From Pseudomonas laurylsulfativorans (lineage in GTDB: Bacteria > Pseudomonadota > Gammaproteobacteria > Pseudomonadales > Pseudomonadaceae): a stretch of 64,000 nucleotides of DNA. Each line of letters opens with the position of its first letter. The first letter of the stretch is position 1. Location: NCBI RefSeq assembly GCF_002906155.1, contig NZ_MUJK01000001.1:1302001-1366000 (forward strand). The letters are read 5' to 3'. Below the pieces are notes generated by a model. That model worked only from the letters and a program-made list of their open reading frames with translations. It was not told where the DNA came from and did not search any database. The translations under genes were made by a program, and so were the position numbers. Shown here one piece after another: positions 17,518 through 25,689 of the stretch.

Positions 17518-18171
17518 ATGTCTGCAACGAAAATCGAAGTCTACCGCGGTTCAGACGGGCACGCGCTGACGCCTGAACAGGCGGACGGCAGCCACCTCCA
17601 CATCGAACTGCCCGCAATGAGCGGGTACGCAACAGAGGTGTACCTCGATTGCCTCGAGGTCTTGAACCGTGTATTTCTCGGCGCCCTGCCCCAGGCAGCG
17701 GACGATTCCGAGGAAACTACCTCAGGCCTCGGCGCGCCCGGCACGCTGAACCCACGCACGTTGTTCAGGGAGGCGGCCATGCTGGCAGAGGCGCGGCAGC
17801 TGATCCTGCAAGACGGCGACTGGGTCACGGCGGCGGGCTTGTCCCAACTCACCGGGCTCGAGCCTGCAGCGCTCGCAGCCGGCCTTCGGGCGTGGCTGCG
17901 CGACGGCCGTCTCATCAGCGTGAGCGACCGGCGCCAAGAGTACTTTCCAGTGTTCGCGTTTGGCGATGCAACGGAGCGGCGGCCCACCGCCGAATTCGGC
18001 GCGGTGATCAAAGTGCTGAGCAAAAAAAAGGACGGCTGGGGCATGGCGTTCTGGTTCGCCTCGAGCAACCACTTGTTGGGCGGCAACCGCCCGAAAGACC
18101 TGCTGCGATCGACACCGGAGCGCGTGCGCGGCGCGGCGGAAGAAGAGGTGGCGGGGCAACTGGATGGCTAG
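17518..18171 (+). CDS. Orphan MbcA/ParS/Xre-antitoxin-like protein
   Basis: A 217-residue protein starting MSATKIEVYRGSDGHALTPE, with a strong AGGAGG five bases before the ATG. The middle (about 95-160) looks like a helix-turn-helix reading QLTGLEPAALAAGLRAWL then DGRLISVSDRRQEYFPVFAF. The C-terminus FWFASSNHLLGGNRPKDLL resembles the DUF2384/MbcA-ParS-Xre toxin-binding module (W-x3-PNxxLGGxxPxxLL). The longer frame from 17413 is not needed. No RES-domain toxin follows, so it is an orphan antitoxin-like or regulatory protein. It is one of the few intact genes of the island. Confidence 0.6.
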   Translation: MSATKIEVYRGSDGHALTPEQADGSHLHIELPAMSGYATEVYLDCLEVLNRVFLGALPQAADDSEETTSGLGAPGTLNPRTLFREAAMLAEARQLILQDGDWVTAAGLSQLTGLEPAALAAGLRAWLRDGRLISVSDRRQEYFPVFAFGDATERRPTAEFGAVIKVLSKKKDGWGMAFWFASSNHLLGGNRPKDLLRSTPERVRGAAEEEVAGQLDG

Positions 18172-18567
18172 TCCCGAGGTCGCTTGGGAGGTAAGCCGGT
18201 GCGTGATGGTGGCCTGGGAACCCCACCTGGCCGCGGCTAGTTGCCTGCACTGGCGGAAACAGGAAGGTGGAGGAGCAAGAGGGTGACTGACGGGCGGCAG
18301 ATCGCCGAAACAGCCAAGCCGCACCACGCGGCCTCGGAACTTGGGCAAAACGCGATCTGCCAGCGACCACAGGTTGGGCCCCGCTGCCGGCAGAAACCCT
18401 TCGGTCGGGCCGGGAGCGCGCGCCCTGCATGCATGAACCGCCGTGTGCCGCCACCTCACCGGTGTGATTAACACGACTGGCGCCATTGGTGTATCGCTAA
18501 AAATACGGACCACATCGCTCGGTTAGGCCCGTGGCTGTAGCCGTGCAGCTCTCTACGGGCCTCGCTC
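18172..18567. other. Non-coding island stretch with one weak hairpin
   Basis: About 400 bases after the MbcA/ParS-like gene. AGGCCCGT (18525-18532) and ACGGGCCT (18555-18562) can pair across 22 bases, but no T tract follows. I see no gene or insertion ends. Confidence 0.35.
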
Positions 18568-18602
18568 TATAATCACTCTATAGTTCCTTATAATTCCCTA
18601 TA
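18568..18602. repeat. Four helically phased TATA repeats (candidate operator)
   Basis: TATA occurs at 18568, 18579, 18589 and 18599, that is, at steps of 11, 10 and 10 bases. The spacers are similar (GTTCC, ATTCC). All four would face the same side of the helix, as expected for cooperative binding by a repressor. They lie about 300 bases before a kfrA-like pseudogene, together with two perfect palindromes. Confidence 0.45.
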
Positions 18603-18743
18603 AACGGCTTCGCCAGCCACCTCCAACCTGAGCTGGGTGGTCGACGAATCGACACGCCGACGGTGCAACACCGCCGCTGAACACGGACACGTTGACCGTA
18701 TTTTGGACAACAGCCCCCCCCTTGCCCGACGGGGGCCGGTGTA

Positions 18744-18775
18744 CGGTTTTTCACGGCCAATACGATGAAAAACCG
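18744..18775. promoter_or_regulatory. Perfect 10-base inverted repeat upstream of kfrA-like remnant
   Basis: CGGTTTTTCA (18744-18753) and TGAAAAACCG (18766-18775) are perfect inverted copies separated by 12 bases. The right arm is not followed by a T tract. I read it as part of the control region of the kfrA-like gene, though a decayed terminator is possible. Confidence 0.35.
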
Positions 18776-18783
18776 CCTGACAC

Positions 18784-18805
18784 GGGGTAACCCCGGAGTT
18801 ACCCC
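18784..18805. promoter_or_regulatory. Perfect 8-base palindrome GGGGTAAC/GTTACCCC
   Basis: The arms 18784-18791 and 18798-18805 flank CCCGGA. With the preceding repeat it forms a cluster of symmetric sites about 100 bases before the kfrA-like start codon. Confidence 0.35.
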
Positions 18806-18902
18806 GGGCCAGTAAACGTCTGCGACATAACAACCAGGGATGGGTTCATAGCCAGTAATTACATGATGCGTGACACAGTACGAAAATGTCGGAAGGTGGA
18901 CC

Positions 18903-19383
18903 ATGGCCCGCGGTGGCATTTACAAGGCGCTGGTACAGGATACCTGCACGGTGTTGCGCAGCCGGGGCAGCATCCGAACATCGATGCGGTGCGGGTGCAA
19001 CTGGGCAATACCGGAACCCGGGTCAGGCACTGCGCGAGCAACTGAAGTGGCAAAACGAACATCAGCTGCAGTGACGCAATGGTAAGGTGCGTCACGTGCA
19101 GGGACAAAACACGGCCAGCTAGGCAATGCTCGTCCTGCTCAAGCGTGACAATGAAGCGTTGATCCAGCAGCTCACGACCAAACAACAGCACGCGCACCAA
19201 CTCGACAAGCAGCTGCGGGCTGTCACCCAACAACACGACCAACTCCGCGTCCACCTTGAGCAGCAACAAGGCACTAAGCGACTGCTCTCTACTCAATTGA
19301 GCAAAGCGCAACGCACCCTGCAATGGAGGACGCTACGTTGCCAGTACCTGGGACTAACTTCTACTGGTCGCCTGCACTGGTGA
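18903..19383 (+). pseudogene. Frameshifted kfrA-like DNA-binding protein gene
   Basis: The ATG at 18903 opens MARGGIYKALVQD and, one frame over after a GGGG run, continues RGQHPNIDAVRVQLGNTG. Together these are the KfrA N-terminal signature (MARGGINKALVxxARxxLLxRGxHPSIDAVRxxLGNTGS). One missing G in the run explains the shift. Downstream, LREQLKWQNEH and then a long Gln-rich coiled coil (RDNEALIQQL to about 19320) match the alpha-helical tail of KfrA proteins, but stop codons interrupt it before 19126. KfrA-like genes are common on plasmids and integrative elements, where they repress their own transcription and aid partition. Here it is dead, and it marks the region as a former mobile element. 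Confidence 0.6.
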
Positions 19384-20066
19384 AATGGGACGAAAGGCGC
19401 GGGCCGGTTCCCGCCAGCAATCCGACCGGCTCCAAGTCTCTACCCGCCAACAGGGCGGCGTCCAAGAATCGATTCGCCCGTGCCGAGCGCGCCCTGAGCG
19501 CCGCCTGCGCCGCGGCCTTGAACTGCTCAGCGACCTGCCATTTTTTCGTTTTGACTTTGCGCTTACCTTTCATCACGGCTCTCGAAGTGAATCACAAACG
19601 TCTACTCCCGACAGGCATTGAGGCATGAGCGGACCGCCTTGGGACGCCTCCTGAACCCACGCTCGTTGCCCCAAAGGTACCACTCACGTTGATCAGAGTG
19701 GCCACGCTTCTCCTCGGCGTACCGCCTATCGAGCCTCTGAGCACCAAACACGCGGTCAGGTTTGAGAATCTTGGTTTCTCAAACTCGTTAACTCACACGA
19801 CAGAGTGATCAAGGGTGGCGCCATACAGGTGTGAGTTCATGACCTAAATATCAATACGATATCGTTTGTCCTGCGGTCAAATTAAATCTGGTGCATGGCT
19901 ATATCACCAAGTGACAAAGGGGGCGCCAGCGTCGACATAGCTCATGCCGATATTAGAAACCATAGTGAGGTAGCCGAGACTCCAGCGCAAACGGCGTAGA
20001 TGGTGTGGGCGCTCCCTCGATGCCACTGTTGACTATTCAGCAAGTCAACATTATCTGAGTCGGCTA
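19384..20066. other. Gene-poor stretch up to the right island edge
   Basis: About 680 bases. A minus frame at 19361-19576 gives an Ala/Arg/Lys-rich 71-residue product with a weak ribosome site that I do not recognise. The rest is AT-richer and free of long frames. No integrase, tRNA or clear attachment repeat is visible. Confidence 0.35.
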
Positions 20067-21140
20067 AGCTGGGGCACCGGCAGCCTGTCGGGCGATGAGG
20101 CCATGCGCAAACAGATGCGCCGCACCATCGGTGATGACGTCGACGATTTCATCTGGAACCTGCGCTGGCGCGGGCACCAGATCATCCAGCAGCGCGTGGA
20201 AAAATACGGCATCGCCTGCGACCTCAAGCACGGCCACCTGCACGCCGCGTACAAACCTGCGCACATGGTCGGCTTGCGCAAGGATTACGACGAGGCGGTG
20301 CATCGTGGCATGGGCGACGAGGTCAGCCTGCTTGACCGCAGCCAGGTACGCGACCTGCTGCAAAGCGACCTCTACCACGGTGCGATCAAGAACACCCGCA
20401 ACATGCACCTGCACCCGCTCAACCTGTGCATCGGCGAGGCCCGCGCGGCCGAAAGCCTGGGCGCATTGATCTTCGAAAACAGCGAAGTGCTGGAGATCAT
20501 TCATGGCTCGACGCCAGGCGTACGCACCGCCCACGGGCACATCGACGCCAACCAGGTGCTGCTGGCCGGCGATGTCTACCACAAGCTGGAGCCGGGCAAG
20601 CTCAAGGGCAAAATTTTCCCGGCCATGGGCGGCATCGTCACCACCGCGCCGTTGGGCGACCTGGCCAAACAGATCAACCCCGAAGACCTGGCGGTCTATG
20701 ACTGTCGCTTCGTGCTCGACTACTACCGCCTGACCGCTGACGGTCGCCTGTTATTCGGTGGCGGCGCCAACTACAGCGGCAAGGATTCACGCGACATCGC
20801 CGCCGAGCTGCGCCCGTGCATCGAGCAGACCTTCCCGGCGCTCAAAGGCGTGGCCATCGATTACCAGTGGAGCTGCGCGATGGGCATCGTGATCAACCGC
20901 ATCCCGCAACTGGGCAAGCTGTCGGACAACGTCTGGTATTGCCAGGGCTACTCCGGCCACGGCATCGCCACCACCCACATCATGGGTGAAATCATGGGCC
21001 GCGCGATCACCGGGCAACTGGAGCAGTTCGACACCTTCGCCGCTTGCCAGCACATCCGCGTGCCCATGGGCGACCTGCTGGGCAACCCGATGCTCGCCGC
21101 GGGCATGTGGTACTACCAGATGCTTGAGCGGTTGCGCTGA
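20067..21140 (+). pseudogene. 5'-truncated FAD-dependent (DadA/PuuB-like) amine oxidoreductase
   Basis: The C-terminal 345 or so residues match flavin oxidoreductases of the gamma-glutamylputrescine-oxidase/DadA type: LRWRGHQIIQQRVEKYGI, a long substrate domain, LFGGGANYSGK, then NVWYCQGYSGHGIATTHIMG, which holds the second FAD contact. Family proteins are about 430 residues and begin with a GxGxxG dinucleotide fold about 80-90 residues earlier. Upstream of 20067 that fold is absent and the sequence turns into AT-rich island DNA. The longest ATG frame starts at 20103, without a good ribosome site. The gene was probably cut by arrival of the island or a deletion at its edge. A shortened protein would lack FAD binding. 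Confidence 0.75.
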
Positions 21141-21186
21141 GGTTACTGGCCAATACATTCAGCATGGGTGCTGCCTGGGCTGGCGT

Positions 21187-21280
21187 CTTCGCGAGCAGGC
21201 TCGCTCCCACAGGGATTGATGTCGACTTCAAATATCGAGGCCGGCAAATAACCCTTGTGGGAGCGAGCCTGCTCGCGAAG
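21187..21280. repeat. Pair of inverted Pseudomonas REP sequences (BIME)
   Basis: CTTCGCGAGCAGGCTCGCTC at 21187-21206, continuing CCACAGGG, faces its inverted copy at 21252-21280. Each copy is itself a palindrome of the Pseudomonas REP type (GCGAGCAGGCTCGC). The pair lies between the truncated oxidoreductase and the deoR gene, whose ends converge, and would form a large hairpin acting as a bidirectional terminator or mRNA stabiliser. Confidence 0.85.
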
Positions 21281-21318
21281 AGGCCGGCACATTCAATACA
21301 CCCGCCAGCAAAAAACGA

Positions 21319-22101
21319 TCAAACCTGCACCACCTCAATCCCCAGCCCCCGATAATCCTCGACATTGCCCGAAGCCACATGCCGCTCGGTGATCAGCGTA
21401 TGCACGCGGTTGCAAGGCGCGACGACAAAGGGTTCCACCGCGCCGAGTTTGTCCGCCGTGGTGACGGCGATGACATGGGAAGCACAGTCGAGCATCGCCT
21501 GCTTCACCGGCACTTCATCAAAATGCAGTGAGCTGAGACCCACCTGCGGGTGTATCGCGCAAACCCCGGTAAACAGCAAATCGGCCTTGATCCCCGCCAG
21601 CAGCCGCAGGGTTTCGTGGCCGCTGGCCGACATCGTCGCCGGGTTGAGCTGGCCGCCGGCCAGGATCACCTTGATGCCCTTGTATTCGGACAAGGTAATG
21701 GCCGTCATCGGCGATGCAGTGATCGCGGTAATGACGATGTCTTCCGGTAGCGAACGCGCGATCTGCAAGGTGGTGGTGCCGGAATCGAACACCACGATCT
21801 GACCGTCCTGCACCCGTCGCGCGGCCAATTGCGCCAGATGGGTTTTTACCTCGTCGGTCTCGCTGATCCGGGTGAAGTAGTCCTTGCCCGTGTCCTTGGG
21901 TCGCGGCAACGCCCCGCCGTGCACCCGCTGCACCAGGCCGGTGCTGGCCAGCTCCGCCAGGTCGCGGCGGATGGTGTCTTCGGATACCGCGAAATGCTGA
22001 CTCAACTCCGAGGCCATGACTTTGCCGTCACGCTCGAGGATCAACAGGATTTTTTGCCGGCGCACTGACGGCAGTTCGGCGGCAGAATGATTGTCATGCA
22101 T
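21319..22101 (-). CDS. DeoR/GlpR family transcriptional regulator
   Basis: A 260-residue regulator. The N-terminal helix-turn-helix is VRRQKILLILERDGKVMASE then VSEDTIRRDLAELASTGLVQ, ending in the family hallmark RVHGGALP. The C-terminal sugar-phosphate sensor has VVFDSGTTTLQIARSLP and LLFTGVCAIHPQVGLS. DeoR proteins usually repress sugar or polyol genes and are released by a phosphorylated sugar. It has no sugar genes beside it here. Two direct CGTTTATGCG repeats immediately upstream of its start suggest autoregulation. Confidence 0.93.
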   Translation of the reverse strand: MHDNHSAAELPSVRRQKILLILERDGKVMASELSQHFAVSEDTIRRDLAELASTGLVQRVHGGALPRPKDTGKDYFTRISETDEVKTHLAQLAARRVQDGQIVVFDSGTTTLQIARSLPEDIVITAITASPMTAITLSEYKGIKVILAGGQLNPATMSASGHETLRLLAGIKADLLFTGVCAIHPQVGLSSLHFDEVPVKQAMLDCASHVIAVTTADKLGAVEPFVVAPCNRVHTLITERHVASGNVEDYRGLGIEVVQV

Positions 22102-22110
22102 GTTTTTGCT

Positions 22111-22140
22111 CGTTTATGCGTGAAATTGCGCGTTTATGCG
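22111..22140. promoter_or_regulatory. Direct repeats CGTTTATGCG, likely DeoR operator
   Basis: Two identical 10-base copies at 22111-22120 and 22131-22140, 20 bases apart and so on one helix face, lie 10-39 bases before the deoR start codon. DeoR/GlpR proteins typically bind short direct repeats near their promoters. Confidence 0.5.
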
Positions 22141-22296
22141 AGATTAACCAAAGCGTTGGATAAACACAAACGGGCGGCCAGGCGAACGCGCCCAGGTATC
22201 ATTTTTTTCGATTTTTCAAATCATTACGCCGAATTTTTTATTTTTCTGTGACCTGTTCAAAATGGCGCCGTCACTCATGCTTTGGATGGAAACTTC

Positions 22297-22365
22297 ATGA
22301 ATATCAATTTTGCTTTTGCGTGCATGATCGTGGTCTCTTTTACGATTGCACTGGTTCACGCTTGA
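22297..22365 (+). CDS. Possible 22-residue hydrophobic peptide
   Basis: The frame starts MNINFAFACMIVVSFTIALV and ends two residues later (HA). It would be a single membrane helix, or a bare signal-peptide-like sequence ending in an A-x-x-A pattern. A weak GGA lies about ten bases before the ATG. It stands alone between the divergent deoR gene and the serine hydrolase gene. It could be a real small membrane protein, an upstream leader peptide for the hydrolase, or chance. Confidence 0.3.
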   Translation: MNINFAFACMIVVSFTIALVHA

Positions 22366-22420
22366 CCGATGTCAGACAGGCCATGCAGATTGAGTGCCCT
22401 GTGCCCACCTGAGGCGACTC

Positions 22421-23308
22421 ATGCTTTTTTCCGTTGTATTGAATGGTTGCCTTCTTTCGCCTGAACAGCCTGATACCACGGTGCCCTGGTGGAGCTTCAC
22501 CAAAACCGTGCTCGCGGCTGCCACGCTGTCGCTGGTGCGCGACAAACTGATTGATCTTGATCGCACCGTGCCCGAAGGCCCGTTCACCCCGCGCCAATTG
22601 CTGCGGCACGAGGCAGGCCTGGCCGATTACGGCGAGTTGGCCGACTACCACGCTGCCGTTGCCCGCCATGAAACCCCGTGGTCGGCCGAAGACATGTTGC
22701 AACGCCTTGACGCTTCCCGATTGCGCTACGCGCCCGGGGACGGTTGGCGCTATTCGAACGTCGGTTATCTGTACATTGTGCGATTGATTGAGCGCACCAC
22801 CTGCCTCAGCCTCGAAGAAGCCTTGAACCAGCGCATTTTCGCCCCCCTCGGCTTGTCTCGTGTACGCCTGGCAAAAACCTGCGCCGATCTGGCGAACGTC
22901 AATATGGGCAGCACATCCGGTTATGACCCGGGTTGGGTCTATCACGGCTTGCTTACAGGCCCGCTCGCAGAAGCCGCCCTGTGCCTGGATCGCCTGATGG
23001 CCGGTCAACTTCTGCCCGACTCACTTTTACGTCAGATGCGAACGGTGCATGCACTCGGTGGACCGCTTGCCGGACGTCCATGGACATCGCCCGGTTATGG
23101 ACTCGGCTTGATGCAGGGTGGCGTGAGCAGCGGCCTGATATTGAGCGGCCACACCGGCGCAGGCCCCGGTAGCGTCGTGGCGGTTTACCGTTGCGTTCAA
23201 GGCGAATACACCGCCAGTGGCGCGGTGTTTCATGACGTTGACAACGAAGGCGCCGTTGAAGCGCAAGTTGTTGAGCGTCTGTCGGCAACTCTCGCAACAC
23301 ACCGGTAA
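22421..23308 (+). CDS. Serine hydrolase, beta-lactamase/penicillin-binding-protein fold
   Basis: A 295-residue class C beta-lactamase-like serine hydrolase. The nucleophile motif SFTK is near residue 25, the tyrosine motif YSN lies in WRYSNVGYLYIV near residue 115, and HTGAGPGS near 255 replaces the KTG box. TPRQLLRHEAGLADYGEL is the usual family helix. It lacks a clear signal peptide, so it is probably cytoplasmic and may be an esterase or peptidase rather than a lactamase. The ATG at 22421 follows TGAGG by seven bases; the longer frame from 22394 is less likely. It stands as a single gene before speC. Confidence 0.85.
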   Translation: MLFSVVLNGCLLSPEQPDTTVPWWSFTKTVLAAATLSLVRDKLIDLDRTVPEGPFTPRQLLRHEAGLADYGELADYHAAVARHETPWSAEDMLQRLDASRLRYAPGDGWRYSNVGYLYIVRLIERTTCLSLEEALNQRIFAPLGLSRVRLAKTCADLANVNMGSTSGYDPGWVYHGLLTGPLAEAALCLDRLMAGQLLPDSLLRQMRTVHALGGPLAGRPWTSPGYGLGLMQGGVSSGLILSGHTGAGPGSVVAVYRCVQGEYTASGAVFHDVDNEGAVEAQVVERLSATLATHR

Positions 23309-23442
23309 AAGCCTGACAAATCAGGAATATGCTCTATAACCAGTGGTGACACGATTTCCGATCAGGGGAGCTGGAGCTCCCCCGGAAGTTGATCTCTCAA
23401 AAAGTTGCGGACAATTGAGTGCCCGCCAGGAGACACCACCCC

Positions 23443-25626
23443 ATGAAAGCCCTGAAAATCGCTGCCAGTGAAGGCGCATCCGAATGTTTCCTGAACGCCC
23501 GGGAGGTGGTTCCGCTCGGTCACACCGACTTCACCGACGTGGCCGTGGCCGTGGTGTCGGTCAATGATGTGCTCGCCGGTGCCCTGGATGTCATCCAGCG
23601 CACCGGTTTCGATATCCCGATTTTCCTCGTGGCCTCCCCCGGCACCAGCACCCGCCCCCGGGAAGTCTACAAACACCTCAATGACGTGCTGCTGCAAGTG
23701 AACGGGATCTTCGACCTGTCACCCAGCAACGTCGAATACCATGGCAACCAACTGGAGACAGCGGCCAAGGCCTATGAAGAAAGCCTGCTGCCCCCGTTCT
23801 TCGATTCGCTCAAGCACTACACCGAGGCGGCCAACGCGACCTTTGCCTGCCCCGGTCACCAGGGCGGCCAGTTTTTCCGCAAGCACCCGGCCGGCCGGCA
23901 GTTTTTCGACTTCTTCGGCGAAACGCTGTTTCGTGCCGACATGTGCAACGCCGACGTCAAGCTCGGCGACCTGCTGATCCACGAAGGCCCGGCGCTGCTG
24001 GCGCAGAAACACGCCGCGCAGGTGTTCAACGCCGACAAGACCTACTTCGTGCTCAACGGTACCTCGGCGTCGAACAAAGTGGTGACCAACGCCCTGTTGA
24101 CCCCCGGCGACCTGGTGCTGTTCGACCGCAACAACCACAAGTCCAATCACCAGGGCGCGCTGCTGCAGGCCGGTGCCACGCCGGTCTACCTGGAAACCGC
24201 GCGCAACCCCTACGGTTTCATCGGCGGCATCGACGCCCACTGTTTCGAAGAAGACTACCTGCGCGAGCTGATCGCCGAAGTCGCCCCGGACAAGGCGCAA
24301 CTGCCGCGGCCATTTCGCCTGGCGATCATTCAACTGGGCACCTACGACGGTACCGTGTACAACGCCCGGCAAGTGGTCGACCGCATCGGCAAGCTGTGCG
24401 ACTACATCCTGTTCGACTCGGCGTGGGTCGGCTACGAGCAGTTTATCCCGATGATGAAAGACTGCTCGCCGCTGTTGCTCGACCTCGACGAAAACGACCC
24501 CGGCATCTTCGTCACCCAATCGGTGCACAAACAGCAGGCCGGTTTTTCCCAGGCCTCCCAGGTGCACAAGAAAGACCGTCACATCAAGGGCCAGGCGCGT
24601 TATTGCAACCACCACCGGCTCAACAACGCCTTCATGGCCCAGGCCTCGACGAGCCCGTTCTACCCGCTGTTCGCCTCGCTGGATGTGAATGCGCGCATCC
24701 ACTCAGGCCGTAGCGGCCTGCGGTTGTGGGAAGACTGCGTGAAGTTCGGCATCGAGGCGCGCAAATTGATTCTCGAAGCCTGCACCATGGTCCGCCCGTT
24801 CGTGCCGTACACCATTGAAGGGCGTGCGTGGGAAGACTATCCAACGGAGGAAATCGCCAGCGACATCCGCTTCTTCGAGTTCCATCCCAAGGATCGCTGG
24901 CACGCCTTTGCTGGTTATGCCGAAAAGCAGTACTTCATCGACCCGTGCAAGCTGCTGTTCACCACCCCGGGCATCGACCCGGTCGATGGCAGCTACACCG
25001 ACTTCGGCATTCACGCCGGCATCCTTGCCAACTTCCTGCGCGAGAACGGCATCGTTCCGGAAAAATGCGACCTCAACTCGATCCTGTTCCTGCTCACCCC
25101 GGCCGAAGACTGGGCGAAGATGACCCACCTGGCCGCACAGATCGCCCGCTTCGAACGATTCATCAGCGATGACGCGCCGATGAGCCGGGTGCTGCCGGCG
25201 ATCTATGCGCAGCATCAGGAACGTTATCGCAACTACACCATTCGCCAGCTCTGCCAGGAAATGCACGACCTGTACCGCCACCACAACGTGCAGCAACTGC
25301 AGAAGGACATGTTCCGCAAGGAACACTTCCCGAAAAAGGCCATGAACCCGCAACAAGCGCAAATCGAATACATCCGCGGCAACGTCGAACTGGTGGCGCT
25401 GGCGGATGCCGATGGGCGCATTGCGGCCGAGGGCGCGTTGCCTTACCCGCCGGGCGTCTTGTGCGTGGTGCCGGGGGAAATCTGGGGGGGCGCGGTGTTG
25501 AAGTACTTCCTGGCGCTGGAGGAAGGCATCAACCGCTTGCCCGGTTTCACGCCGGAGTTGCAGGGGGTTTATCTGAAGGAGCATGAGGGGCGTATTCGCG
25601 CTTATGGATATGTGATCAAGGCTTGA
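23443..25626 (+). CDS. speC: Ornithine decarboxylase, fold I (SpeC/SpeF type)
   Basis: A 727-residue PLP decarboxylase that follows E. coli SpeC closely along its whole length, including ANATFACPGHQGGQFF, FDRNNHKSNHQGAL and VTQSVHKQQAGFSQ, whose Lys binds PLP. ALPYPPGVLCVVPGE near the C-terminus is also conserved. It converts ornithine to putrescine and CO2 in the cytoplasm, the entry step to polyamines. An N-terminal wing domain precedes the PLP domain. The ATG at 23443 follows AGGAGA; the frame from 23419 adds an unconserved MPARRHHP. Pseudomonads commonly also have a shorter, alanine-racemase-fold enzyme for this step, so this may be a second ornithine decarboxylase. Confidence 0.95.
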   Translation: MKALKIAASEGASECFLNAREVVPLGHTDFTDVAVAVVSVNDVLAGALDVIQRTGFDIPIFLVASPGTSTRPREVYKHLNDVLLQVNGIFDLSPSNVEYHGNQLETAAKAYEESLLPPFFDSLKHYTEAANATFACPGHQGGQFFRKHPAGRQFFDFFGETLFRADMCNADVKLGDLLIHEGPALLAQKHAAQVFNADKTYFVLNGTSASNKVVTNALLTPGDLVLFDRNNHKSNHQGALLQAGATPVYLETARNPYGFIGGIDAHCFEEDYLRELIAEVAPDKAQLPRPFRLAIIQLGTYDGTVYNARQVVDRIGKLCDYILFDSAWVGYEQFIPMMKDCSPLLLDLDENDPGIFVTQSVHKQQAGFSQASQVHKKDRHIKGQARYCNHHRLNNAFMAQASTSPFYPLFASLDVNARIHSGRSGLRLWEDCVKFGIEARKLILEACTMVRPFVPYTIEGRAWEDYPTEEIASDIRFFEFHPKDRWHAFAGYAEKQYFIDPCKLLFTTPGIDPVDGSYTDFGIHAGILANFLRENGIVPEKCDLNSILFLLTPAEDWAKMTHLAAQIARFERFISDDAPMSRVLPAIYAQHQERYRNYTIRQLCQEMHDLYRHHNVQQLQKDMFRKEHFPKKAMNPQQAQIEYIRGNVELVALADADGRIAAEGALPYPPGVLCVVPGEIWGGAVLKYFLALEEGINRLPGFTPELQGVYLKEHEGRIRAYGYVIKA

Positions 25627-25635
25627 ACCCTGTGC

Positions 25636-25670
25636 AGGCGTAGCCGCGGGAACGGACCGCGGCTACGCCT
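25636..25670. terminator. Strong hairpin after speC
   Basis: AGGCGTAGCCGCGG and CCGCGGCTACGCCT form a perfect 14-base stem with a seven-base loop, ten bases after the speC stop. The following GTATTTCCC gives only a short T run. It lies between the convergent speC and vasL-ompA genes and can serve both directions. Confidence 0.8.
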
Positions 25671-25689
25671 GTATTTCCCTCCCCCTCGC

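Noticed and set aside
19361..19576. 71-codon minus frame with a Lys/Arg-rich N-terminus
   Set aside because: Weak ribosome site and no family match; kept only as a remark for the non-coding stretch.
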